The position numbers were made by a program, and so were the translations under genes. From Anagrus nilaparvatae (lineage: Eukaryota > Arthropoda > Insecta > Hymenoptera > Mymaridae): a stretch of 64,000 bases of DNA. The notes under the pieces are model-generated. The model saw only the letters and a list, made by a program, of their open reading frames with translations. It did not search any database and was not told the origin of the DNA. The DNA is taken from assembly GCA_022575985.1 (NCBI GenBank), contig JAKSXM010000014.1, positions 25,234,001 to 25,298,000 of the forward strand, given 5' to 3'. Below are positions 1 to 12,872 of this stretch, in pieces (the first letter of the stretch is position 1; every line of letters begins with the position of its first letter).

Positions 1-1350
1 GCATGTGGGGCTTAAAATAACATCTATTATTAACTACAACTAATTGTAGAATAATTTTAATTTAGAAACTTAAAATAACCTGGGTTGATTCAATTCCAGA
101 GTCTCTACAGATCCAATTTTTTTTTTTAAGTAAGGACATTTTAAGAATTTTAAAATGAGTAATGTAGGGATACTTTATAGGATCGAACCAAAATGTTTAG
201 CTAATAAAATATTTGTTCAACTAATAAAAAAAACATAATTTGGCATTAATAAATTTATCAATGAAAAATTCTTTTACAATTCCAAAATTTTACCACGTAC
301 AATACGTGACGTATTAAACCATTTTTTGAGGTTTTTTCATTTTTGAAGCACCAGAGCCAAAAATAATGTGTTTAAGAATACAAATTTTTAGACAAGTCAT
401 GAGACAAAATGAAAATTCTACTTGCGGACAAAAATGCTTTAGAGTCTATTTTTTTTGAAGATCCGACCATATTATGCACTTTGGAAATATTAATCCAAAT
501 TAAAAAAAGAAAAATATGTTAGAACTTTTTCGTGTCAAATAAGGAAATTTTAAGGATTTAAGGACTTTTAAGGATCTGTGAACACACTGTAATTTTAAAA
601 TATGGACCATATACCCATTAACAATATTTTTATGTTAAAATAATTTAAAAAAATTAGATTATTTAAAAAATACCAAAAAACCAGTTTTAATTTTATTAAA
701 AATTGTACAATCTATTATTTTTTTTGCAGTATCAGAAATTTATTAATATTTTAAATATTATCATTCATTAACATTTACAAAACAAATTTCATAAAAATAT
801 TAAATTACAAAAAAGTTTACGATTCAGTTACATTCAAATTTTAAATTAAAAAAATTTACAAATTAGTTTTTAAACTACATATTAAGTTTCTATATGAAAG
901 TAACTTACAAATAATTAAAATAACAGTTTTGAGTATAATTATTAAAATAAAAAAAAATACAGAAAAATTATTTTTTAATTTATTGTTAATTGTACATTGG
1001 GATATTTATTATAAAACTTAATTTTTATTTGATTGATAAAATATAATGATTAGATACGATTTTTACTCAAATATAAATAAGAAAAAAAAATTACAATAAT
1101 GATTGATGTTTTATAGACAATTTATTAGATTTTTATAAAAAAGAATATTTTTATAATCAAAAAAAAAAAAAAAAATCAATTATTAATTTAATTATTCAAT
1201 GATTTTTCTACTTAATTATAATAAATAATTATTGTTCCTAAGACGAAGCAAACTTGTGCGACGTCGAGTACTTTTTAAGTCATCATATTTGCGTATAAGT
1301 TAAAATGCGCTTTTTAAGAGAATACATTTAACAAGATCCACAATATTGAC
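1..1350. other. Non-coding AT-rich flank
   Basis: No ORF of convincing coding character was found on either strand. The stretch is dominated by A and T runs. It would contain the 3' UTR of the Aha1 gene, whose stop codon lies at 1351-1353 on the minus strand. No RNA gene or clear repeat was recognised in it. Confidence 0.6.
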
Positions 1351-4300
1351 TCACATATAGTAACCAAATCCAAAAGTTCGTTTTATAGGTTCCCAATAAT
1401 ATTTATCCCAATTTTGTTTTGTTGTTGTCTCTTCGCTAAAAATAGTTTAAAATAAATTATTATTTTAATAATATTATTATCCAGATAAGAACTAATATTA
1501 ATAGTATTAAAAATAAATACATATATATAATTTGCTGGGTAATAATTATTATTAGAAGTTTAGAGGCTCTAAAAACCTAATTGATGTTTTGAAATAACAG
1601 TTTTATTTACTTTTTTTATTAATGTATCTATCACCCGTTATTCAACATTCTTTTAAAGGAATTTTCCGACCAATAAATTTAAGTAAATTTAGTGACATTT
1701 CATTTCAATGTCACACAGCTTTAGAAATCACATGGAAACTTTAAAATTTTATTTTATAATTTCATTATATTTATATATACATTTTTTCCCTCCCGAGCGT
1801 AAAACTCGTGTCACAGAATTTTTTGCACTCCCTGTATAAGTAGGCAAAAAATATCATAAGCACCATGGGCAAAAACTTAAGACACTAGTATTAACACATA
1901 TAACTCGTGCCCGGCTTCACCGAGCACTCGTGCTAGTGCATTCTCACACTAGCACCAAAGTTTTACGCCCTTGATACTTAATATACTATTGTTTAAAGAA
2001 CGCGATGTTCTTAAATAAATAGTATATTTTTATACTAGGCCGCAAAAATAAAGAATGGCCCAGATGGCACGTAAATTGCAATACAAGGCGAAGCCGAGAA
2101 TGGCAATCTGCGATCTAGAATACTTTTTTTTACGGTCGAGGATAAAACATAATTTTTTTTTCGTCAGTGGAACTTCACTATTTCACTTCGTCGTCACTTG
2201 GACAGTAGACGTTTTTGACATTTTGAATACATAAGCTCAAGAAAATTTTTCTTTAATTCACCAAAATATTCGCAGTTGATTTGGACTTTGAAAAAATATT
2301 ATTTATTAACTTTTTAAAGAAAAAAAGTACATAAGGGCTTTTTTTCGGATATAAGTGAGGGAAGGGGAGTACTATATATATTGTTTCAGTTAAAATCAAT
2401 CATATACAAAATTGAAAATCACATACTTAAATTATTGGATTTATTAACATGGAACATGTTTATAGGCAGGGGGGAGTATTTCAAGTACAAGGTCAGCAGC
2501 TTTGAATGGTAGAATACATAAATTAATAATTTTTTTTAATTTAAGTAAAATAGTAAAAAAAGTAAATACCTTGCAGGTACTCCAGATTGTGTAATATTAA
2601 CTTCAGTACAATCTGTTTTTTGATTCATGTCAATTGTAACAACACTAAAATGACCTTCAGGCCATTGCTTGCATCTCCACTTTTGCACGATTTTTTTATT
2701 TTTATCTAACTCTATAAATTCGCCATAAATGTTACCACCAAATAATTCAAATTTACCATTTACTTTTGGTTCAAGTTTAACAGGACCTTTTGTAAACGCC
2801 ATTACCATCTGAATTTAATTCAAAACAAACATTTTAAATAAAATTTAAATTTAAAAAAATATATTTTGATGGATTTATAAAATTAAGCAATAAGTATATC
2901 TTTACCTCGGGAGTAGTTAAGGTTGTATAAAAATCTGTTGCTCTACACATAAATGTCTGCTTCTGATTTATAGAAACTGTAGAAGTTTGTAATTTACTTT
3001 TGTTGTTACCTGGACTATTAAGAGGTATTTGGTTCATTTGCATCTATGAAAAAATAAAATTTGTAATCTTTTATATTATTTAAATTAATTACGTGCGTGT
3101 TTATTTTAAAACTTTTTAAAGAAATTCAATGAAAATTGAATATTAACAAATAAAAATTTACATACTTTCACATTAAATCCTGATGTTATATTAGTTATAT
3201 TTTCTTTCATTGCATCTTTTTTAGGAAGTATCATGCCCTTTGAAAATTCTATAACAATTAAAAATAAAAACTTAGATATTTTTTAATAAAATTTTTAAAA
3301 ACTTTTCAATAAATTAAGGATTTTTTTTAGCAAATAAAAATAAATTAAAATTTATTTATTTACCTTCTTTGAGACTTGAAACATAGACTCTTAATATATC
3401 TCTCACTGCATCTTGACCTTTGGTGTGTAAAAGCTTTTTTATTTTTTCACCCTCTTCTGTACTGTCTGCAAGAGTAAATTGAACCTAAAAATTTTTTTAA
3501 TTTTATAATACTTAAAAACAAAAACGATATTTTTCAAAAATAATTGCAGAAATAAAAAAATTCAAAATCTGCTTCAATTTAATAATTTAGGTATATAAAT
3601 TAAAAACAATAATATAAATTGTTTTACTAATTGAAAACATACAATAAAAAATGGACAAATCAGTAAAGTAGGCAAATTTTTAATTTTTTTACTGAGAAAA
3701 AAATCGTAGACAAATTTACTTATCCCTTAAATTTGCATTAATTAAGACCTCAAAATGTTTCACTTGTCAATTTTTTTAAAATAATTTAAATCATTATTTT
3801 ATTCAATTTTTTTTATAAAAATTGTCAACTTAACATTTCAAAGTCCAACAGATTTTACTTGAAGCATTATCAAAGTATAAATAAATTTAATATAAATGAT
3901 TTTTCCCCTAAAATACTTTATTAAGAACAGCATTAGACAATACTTCAATTTAGGAGCAAAAATTGAGCAGCAAAATTTGGCTACTTTACTATGGCATATT
4001 GATGTTTATTGCTAAAGTAAAGTAAAAATTTAAACTTTTAAAAATATATGATATATGAAGGTATAAAACTTACTTCTACTTCAGAAATGTCATTTTCTTC
4101 CGACAGATTAGGAATATTAATCTTCCCATTAATTTTTTTCTTAGCCTCGCTGTTACAATCAACCCATTTTAAAGTTATATTCCACTCATAAAAAAATATT
4201 AATTTTCCTTTTCTGTTATTTGCCATTGCTTCGCCTTCGCATGTCTCAATTTCAGTGATTTTGCACTTAACTGAAATTTTATAATCAAAATTAATTTGAC

Positions 4301-4564
4301 TAATTAATTTTTATTAATTATAATTAATACTTACAGCCATCTCCTTCAATTAATTTATTTGTAAAGAGTTCTTTGATTTTTTCTTGGGACCAAGCACAAG
4401 CATTTTTTTCTGTCCTGAAATTAAAATGCACCAAGACTTGATATATTAATAAAAAAAGCATGTGTTATTTTTCAAATATCTTACCAATGCCAATTATTGA
4501 CATTAGTAGCATCGGGCCTTTCTTCTACAATCCATCGTGGATCACCTTCTCCTGGTTTAGCCAT
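1351..4564 (-). CDS. AHSA1: Activator of Hsp90 ATPase (Aha1), 8 exons
   Basis: Co-chaperone that binds the Hsp90 middle domain and stimulates its ATPase in the cytosol. Exons on the minus strand are 4485-4564, 4335-4414, 4074-4270, 3364-3484, 3166-3248, 2906-3043, 2570-2808 and 1351-1435, all with GT-AG borders and matching phases. The product opens MAKPGEGDPRWIVEERPDA, followed by the NNWHW motif and then NRKGKLIFFYEWNI, all hallmarks of the Aha1 N-terminal domain. A charged linker follows, and then the AHSA1/START-like C-terminal domain with WPEGHFSVVTIDM and GVPA. The last exon is separated by a 1.1 kb intron and encodes the conserved tail NWDKYYWEPIKRTFGFG, then YYM and a stop. Without that exon the protein would look truncated. 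The large last intron carries dispersed repeats. The family assignment is certain; the internal exons 4-6 are supported by phase and weaker similarity. Confidence 0.9.
1833..1975. repeat. Dispersed repeat in Aha1 intron 7
   Basis: The stretch contains CCATGGGC, AAAACTTAA and the phrase GAGCACTCGTGCTAGTG. A diverged copy with the same order of words lies at 51015-51175 in an intron of another gene. It is a dispersed, probably transposon-derived, non-autonomous repeat, and no coding capacity was seen. Confidence 0.5.
2036..2140. repeat. Dispersed repeat, GCAAAAATAAAGAATG family
   Basis: The sequence AAAATAAAGAATGGCCCAGATGGCAC, then GGCGAAGCCGAGAATGGCAA and CTGCGAT, recurs in diverged form at 61508-61630 (AAAATAAAGAATGACTCAAATGG, GGCGAAGCCGCGGATGGTAA, CTGCGAT). 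A shorter relative is at 56380-56450. It is a multi-copy element of unknown type. Confidence 0.5.
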
Positions 4565-5387
4565 TATTAGTGTATATTTGGTTTATTTAATTTGCTGTAA
4601 AAAGGCTATAAAAATATAGTAAAAATGAAATATAGAAAAGCTTCTGTAAGGAACAAGTTAAAAACTTATAAAATTATAATAGGTTACGATGAAATATTAT
4701 AATATCATCTAAATCATAGCATGCATTAATACTTATTATTTTTTAAAAAGTATTTTTATTATTTTTATTTAAATTACTTATACTTACAAAAAAATCCTTA
4801 AATGGCGATTTTAGAGTTATTTTCCAGATAACTAAAAATAAATTTGAATAAATTGGTCTAATAAATTTTTATTTATTGTTTGACTCTAATTATTATTAAA
4901 CTATATTTATAGAAAATTATCAAATATATAATTTAGTTAAATTTGAAAATTTTTTTAATTTAGTAGGTACAATAAATTATTTAAAAAATTAATTAGTTGT
5001 TAAATCACTTTAATGATGTACTGCTAGATCACTCGTGGTTGTAAGCGACTGCAAAAATGATATTTTAATTATTAGAATAACACGCAAGCGCGATTTAAAA
5101 TACGTAAACTTTCTAGAAAACGTAGACCATCCGCTCAGAGAATATTCGAGAAAATTAAATGTTTCTTCAATTTATCACAAGATGACGTGACTACTACTTT
5201 TAAAAAAATGTAGGTATTATAGCTCTCTACCTTATGGACGTGTGTTTTTTTAAAGTCCGAATTGGCGCCTTGAGAGTGTTTGTTTATTATGTGAAAAATT
5301 GAAAATCGCAGTTCGCAATATAATATAAACACAATTATGAAGTCAAAAAATTTTAAGTTACGAAATAATTAATGGTATTTATAAATT
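4565..5387. promoter_or_regulatory. Divergent intergenic region between Aha1 and cenH3
   Basis: The Aha1 start codon (minus strand) and the cenH3 start codon (plus strand) face away from each other across 823 bases, so both promoters must lie here. A slightly GC-richer patch at about 5030-5300 is a candidate core. No specific factor sites are claimed. Confidence 0.45.
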
Positions 5388-6054
5388 ATGGTTCGCAGAA
5401 AAGCAGTACCAGGGTAATTTTTTACATTTTTATCAAAATAATTTAAACATAATTTAAGAGATTTAATTAAATTTTAATACATAATATTTTAATAGACTCC
5501 ATAACAAAAGCAAAATTTCAAAGCCAGGTTCACAAAAAAGTAAAGATAGTAGCAGGGTAATTATATTTTGAATTAATTGATTTGTATTTTTAATTGTAAG
5601 ATTAAATAAAAAAATTATTCCTTATTTATTTTATATTTTTCCATCATAATTCTTTGAGTTAGACAGAAGTTATAGTGCATAAACGAAGAAAAAGAGGATT
5701 ATATTACAATGTCTTAAGAGAAATAAAACGTCTTCAAAGTAACACAAAAATGCTTATACCAAGAGCACCATTTGTTCGCTTAATAAGAGAAATTTTGCTT
5801 GACCTTTTCCCAAAATCAGATTTAAGGTAAAGTTATAGTTAATTGAAGTATAGAAAATTTATTAAAATTTTAATCTATGTAGGATACAACTTAGAGCTCT
5901 TGAAGCATTACAAGAATCTGTAGAAATGTATTTAGTCCAATATTTTGAAGATGCTTACTTATTATCTGCGCATACAAATAGAGTTACTTTAATGGTTAAA
6001 GACATGATACTTTTAAGAAGACTTAGAGGGCGAAGTGACATTATTAATAAGTGA
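5388..6054 (+). CDS. CENPA: Centromeric histone H3 variant (cenH3/CENP-A), 4 exons
   Basis: Histone H3 variant that replaces H3 in centromeric nucleosomes and specifies kinetochore position. Exons are 5388-5413, 5496-5556, 5663-5826 and 5883-6054; phases join cleanly and give 140 aa. The N-tail is short (about 45 aa), rich in K, R and S, and unlike the ARTKQTARK tail of H3. The histone fold begins at YNVLREIKRL (alpha-N), then APFVRLIREI (alpha-1), ALEALQESVEMYLVQYFEDA (alpha-2) and HTNRVTLMVKDMILLRRLRG (alpha-2/alpha-3). Loop 1 (DLFPKSDLRIQLRA) is about two residues longer than in H3 (DFKTDLRFQSSA), and the H3 Phe after Arg is Ile. A longer L1, an unrelated tail and introns all distinguish cenH3 from replication-dependent H3. 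It lies tail-to-tail with CDK20. The alternative, a diverged H3.3, is unlikely. Confidence 0.9.
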
Positions 6055-6275
6055 CAAAATTTTTTAAGATTGTATTATAGAAAATTAAAATTGAAGTAGA
6101 ATAAATTTTAAATTTATAAATATTTTATATTATTAAAGTTTTTAACTTCTTAGCATAGTTGATCCTAAAGTGCCTATAAATAATAATACTAACTCTTTTT
6201 GTGTAAAATATTTCATAAAATTTTAAGTATAATTGTATATACAAAATAAAAAATTTTGTTAAAAACTTTTTATAT

Positions 6276-7541
<1,266 letters not shown>

Positions 7542-9747
7542 ACAACATTTGAATGAATTAACAATATTTTGTTGAAATAAATAAAACCTTATTAGCTTTT
7601 ATGAATAAAAACAAGATTTTAGTAAAGTGCTTTAATTACTGTTGCTATGGTTACTTTACATTAATACTTTTAAATTTAATGAAGCACTTTATGCCTTATG
7701 TATCAAAATGAAAAATTTTTTTCTTGTCAGTGGCCAGAAAAACGTATTTTATTTGCCATAAAGAAAGAAAAATTATTAACCACTGCATCAATGAATATAT
7801 ATACAACAGGTATAAATGTATATATTCATCGACTGCAACCTTAGTCAATAAAGAATGCCTCTTTGATTCAATTTTAATAATGAAAATTATAATACAAAAA
7901 AAACCTCTGAAATATTTGAAAAGAAATTATAATTTTTATTTCATAATTTTATATATACATATTACAAAATTATTTTGATACAATTTAAAAAAAATATTAA
8001 TTGAACGTAAATGAAATGAACAGCTTTTTTAGCTGCTTTTTATTTTTTTTTTAGATTATACATATACCTTTATTTAAATATTTTAATTGTTTTGAATTTA
8101 AAAAATAAAAAAAAAAATCAAGATAAAATAGAGTAAAATGTTTCTTTTTTAAATTTAATGTGCTTTTTTAAAATATTTTTTTATAACATAAGCTTTATAA
8201 TATAATCATTTTTTTAATAAGATCGTTAATTATCAGTTAATAAAATTTTTTTTTTTTTAAGAATTACCTATCATTCATGATATAACAAATAAATTTTTAA
8301 AGTTTCATTAAAAAATAATCCCAAAATGTTTATCATTGTTTAATTAATATATGCAATTTTAATAAACAATTTTAACTTTTTACTTTTAAACTTATAATTT
8401 TAATTATTATGAAATTTATTTCGGCATAAGATATTTAAATTTCTGAAAAGAAAATTATAAAAAAAAATTATTTTTTTTATATTCAAAAAATAGGATAAAG
8501 ATATGTTAAACTTATACATATTGCTTAATCATATCATTTTTGCATAAAGACACATACATATTTCATGTTATAAATAAATATTAACTTGGAAATCATTTTT
8601 AAACGTTTTTTTGGGTTCTTAATTATCTGGTGATATTATAGGTGCCCAAAAAAATAAAACTCCCAAAGCAACAGTTCTTTAATACACTTTACTACTGCCA
8701 CTGATCATTTAGACGTTTTACTATATCTTAAAATACAAAGTTTGCTCCATAAGAGTCCTTGTATTTAGTGGTCGTAATTAGATTAGTGCACTAAAAATTT
8801 GGGAATCTCATTTCTTTTGGTTAATGGAACCTTATTTCACTTAGTAATCGAAAATCCAAAAAATTTTTTAAATTGAACCTAGACTAATATATATGTATAT
8901 ATTTATTTATGTATGTGTTAAAGTGTGAATACATTATTAGTGTAATAAAACTTTAGTATGAAAATTAAAAAAAATTTTCTAATTGTTATGGTTAGAAATT
9001 TATGTTATTATTTTTAAGCTAAAAAATTGCCCCTATCATGTTTATATTCCGCACCCAAGCGAAATTCAATCAAAGTCAGTATATAAATTTTTTTGATAAT
9101 AATTTTTATTCATAAATTATTATTTCAATATCGAAAACTTTTACTTCGAGAATATTTATTTTAAACTTTTTTAATTAAAAAAAATTGTGAAAGAAATTCT
9201 TTCCATACATAATTAATTTAACGATTTTTATATGCTAATACTTTTACACGTTTCATAAAAAGCATGATTTTTCGATTGACAAAACATGTATCCCTAGACA
9301 CGTAAACCTTTTAATTAAAATTTTATCATGCACACATTCTTTCTTTCTTTTTCTTTAATATAATAAACATGTTGAGTTCTTTTACTTTTATCTATAGAAA
9401 TTTTATAAAAAAATTATTTGATTAAAAATAAAAAAAAAAAATAAATATAGCTTGCTAGAAAAAAATTATTTTTGCACATTTTTAATGGTTAACCAATGAT
9501 AAAAGTTAATAGCTATTGATACATTTTGGTTACAGAGTCTTATCTTAAAAATTTATTTCTTTCTTAATGCCATCCAAGGATGGAAAAGAAGAAAAAGAAA
9601 CCTAGTATATTTGCCTGTTCTAATGAATCCTCCAAGATAGAGTCCTTTAAATTTGTTATTTATTGTTAGGAACGAATGAAAAGCAAGTATAAAAAGTTCA
9701 TTCGTGTCCAAGGGAACAATAAAAATCTTAAATTTTTTTTAATTATT
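7542..9747. other. Intergenic region / probable Rab1 3' UTR
   Basis: AT-rich, with no credible coding region. Bases 7725-7760 contain CAGTGGCCAGAAA followed by a CGTATTT motif, also found at 38178-38205, so a short dispersed repeat is present. The part closest to 9747 should include the Rab1 3' UTR on the minus strand. The small plus-strand ORF at 7724-7978 is low-complexity and is not regarded as a gene. Confidence 0.5.
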
Positions 9748-11022
9748 TCAGCAGCATCCAGATTTAGAGCCTTGAATACCAGATGCATCAATGTTTCGAG
9801 CTTGATCTATTTTAAGCTTACTAGTGTGATCACTAGCTGCACTTGACGGAGGACCTACTCGACTTTTGATTTCTGCAGCCATAGTCATAAAAGCTTGCTC
9901 AACATTCATTGCATTTTTAGCTGAAGTTTCTAAGAACGGTATTCCTAGTTGATCGGCATATTCCTGTTAAAAATAAAATAAAATCCTTGAAATTTGAATT
10001 TTAAAATTAAATAAAAGATATTACCTTAGCTGTTGTATAATCAACAACTTTTTTAGTATGTAGATCACATTTATTGCCTACCAGCAATTTATTAACATTA
10101 TCACAGGCATAACGATCAATTTCTTCAAGCCATTGTTTAACATTATTAAATGATTCTTGATCTGTACAATCATAAACGACAATAATACCATGAGCACCAC
10201 GGTAGTAAGAACTTGTTATGGTTCTAAATCTTTCTTGTCCAGCCGTATCCCAAATTTGTAATTTTATTGTTTTACCATCAAGATCAATTGTTCTTATTTT
10301 AAAATCAACACCTATTGTACTTATATAACTTTCTGTGTAAGTGTCATCTGCAAATCTTAAAAGAAGGCAAGATTTTCCTACTCCAGAATCTCCAATAAGA
10401 AGAAGTTTAAACAAGTAATCACTATAAAGAAAAGATTATTGTTTATACATTTAAATATAAATACCCTTTGTTTTTGTTTACTTTAAAAAGTTCATTAAAT
10501 TAAAATTAAATATAAACAAAGCCAAAAATTATTAACAAATTAATTGTAAATATACAAATTGGTATTTAATTGAACAAAATATGTTTATTCCCATGTATTG
10601 GAAGCAAAGGTATTAAAAGTAATTGTTTTTAAGATATTAAAAAATTAAGAAATGAATAAAAAAATGAATATATAAGTGTTAGAAAAGGCAAAGTTTTAAG
10701 TATACAAAGAAAGAAATATACTGTGCAAATATTTATTGCTCATAACTCCATTTATCATAAAAATAACTTTCTAATTACATGCATAAAAAAAAACAGTAAA
10801 TTATTAACCAGATAGATAATTTTTAAAGTTAAAAATTTTCATTAATAAATTTAAGCATATACCAGCAATTTTAGGCTGATAAAAAAGCTTTTAAATAATG
10901 ATTGGCAATATTTGGAGTTTATTGAAACGAATGTCAGACATTGTTATAAATTTGCAATACAGTAGTAAGAAAAAAATAATTATTGTTTTATTTACTTACT
11001 ATTCCGGATTCATCGTGGACAT
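9748..11022 (-). CDS. Rab1: Small GTPase Rab1, 3 exons
   Basis: Rab GTPase controlling ER-to-Golgi vesicle tethering. Exons are 11000-11022 (MSTMNPEY), 10025-10421 and 9748-9963, joining to 211 aa. G-motifs: GDSGVGKS (P-loop), switch [32 protein letters not shown] (G3 and switch II; the Rab1 signature), NKCD (G4) and ETSAK (G5). The C-terminus ends GCC, the site of double geranylgeranylation for membrane attachment. The core is almost invariant relative to animal Rab1; the hypervariable tail is a few residues longer than in human RAB1A. The first exon is tiny and sits about 580 bases from the second. Upstream 11040-11090 is locally GC-richer, suggesting the 5' UTR or promoter. Confidence 0.95.
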
Positions 11023-12872
11023 ACTAAAAAATGTTTAACGAAAAAGAAGGCGAGCGTCTGTGCGGCGCGTTTACAAAATTATCGACTTCGTGGCAGGGTA
11101 TATTATAATATGCTATTACTAGACAATTGTTGTATTGTACTGCAGTTAATAGCAATTAATGGCTGAGAAACACCGTTGAAGACAATGATCCTGAGATGCA
11201 AATGATGGTTGTAAAAAAACTGCTAAACAATTTTTTAACACAGGTGACAGGTTGCTGCTAAATTTTTTTATTCTTCACACTCGCGCATATAAATATATAG
11301 TCAGAAAAGAACTATATTATGTCTTTACTCTTCAGGATTCAAAATTTAAGTTTTGATAATATCCAGTTGAACGGGTTTTTTAATGTCTTCGTCGAGAGGA
11401 TGACGATGATGATAATATGACACGACACTCACTAATACATCTTATAACGAATGTTACTGGTTACTGATTTGGGATACACTCACACATATATACTCGCCTT
11501 TGTGTCGACATATATTGTATGCTTATATATTGATATAATTAATATGTGATAACTGATAAATATATTGTTATTAAAAAGAAGGGATTTTCGGAGTAAATAA
11601 AAAAAAGCGATAGATGTATTGATTTGAAAATTAAATAAAAAGAAACAAAACTATAGATGACTTATGCTTGAAACACGACAGCTGCGAATAAAAAAATTAT
11701 TTATAATGCGTGTATTATATATTGTAACCTCACACGCCCACTATTTATTGTTATATTTTTTCAACATTTTTCATTTTATATATTTAAAAAAAATGTTCAA
11801 ATAAATAAAAAATATTATTTAAGAATTCTTAAATTTTACTTATAATATTTATTTCATAAACTTTAAGTAATACAAATAAATAAATTCAAATTTTCGCGCT
11901 GACTGCGCGGGCGGTTATACTGGACAGGCCAATTCCGCAAGCATAAGAATGAAAGTTCAATATCTCGTTCAGATCTCGTTTAATATAAACTTTCCATGAA
12001 AAGTATGAGTCTTCATGAAACTTTCTATGTTTTGTGAAAAGTCAGAAAAGACGAGTTTTCTAGCATGAACATGATTATGATATACAAATACATGCATTTA
12101 GATTTTATGTTACATGCAGTTCTGAGACATCGTATATTAAGATTAAGATAATCAGATATTATCTTTAATCTATTCTTTACCGTATCTTTAGTATTATTAT
12201 TTAGTTGAAATTCGCGGAATGACGAAACAAAACGCACAAAAGTTTATCACGTAAAAACAATTTCATAAGATTAATAAACTTTATATGACAATATCGATAA
12301 AAATTAAAATGGACGATAGGTACGTCATTGTGTTGATTTAATTTTTTTATAACTTTTTGAAAATAAATTAAAAAATTTATTTAAGTATTTTTTTCAAAAT
12401 TTTTATCATTTCAAGTGAATTTTTCTTTATTGTCAGCAGAATTTTTTGGAGTAATCAAAAGAATACCAGATAATAACAATAACAACGATGTTAATGTTCG
12501 CAAATCTTAATTTTCTCATCTGATGAAATTATTATAAAACAGTTATTAAATTAATTTCTGAATTCTTGACTGCCAATACGTTGGTGAATATACAGTTGTA
12601 CTTATTGGTTAAGACTTATACATGTAGGACCACTTTCACTAAATTTCTTTTTTACTTAATTTACAATTTATGACTTTTTTTTTAATTCATAATAAATAAT
12701 TCATTATGTATTTTTTTAGGTTTTTGTACTTAAAAGAAACGAAAATACCTATTAACATATTGTTTTTGTACTTCATTTCTGTGCCTTTATAATATATTTA
12801 TTAAAAAATGTGTAAGTTATCTACATAAAAGAAATTTTTCATGAAATTTTTTTATGCAACAATATATAACAA
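11023..12872. promoter_or_regulatory. Divergent intergenic region between Rab1 and Pol iota
   Basis: A head-to-head spacer of 1.85 kb. A GC-richer block at 11040-11100 immediately upstream of the Rab1 ATG is likely its 5' UTR and core promoter. At 12309-12319 a short ATG-GAC-GAT-AG is followed by a good donor, GTACGT, possibly a non-coding or alternative first exon for Pol iota. No other gene was seen. Confidence 0.4.

Noticed and set aside
7724..7978. 84-codon plus-strand ORF
   Set aside because: Low-complexity, Lys/Ile/Asn/Tyr-rich, overlaps a dispersed repeat, no neighbouring exons.
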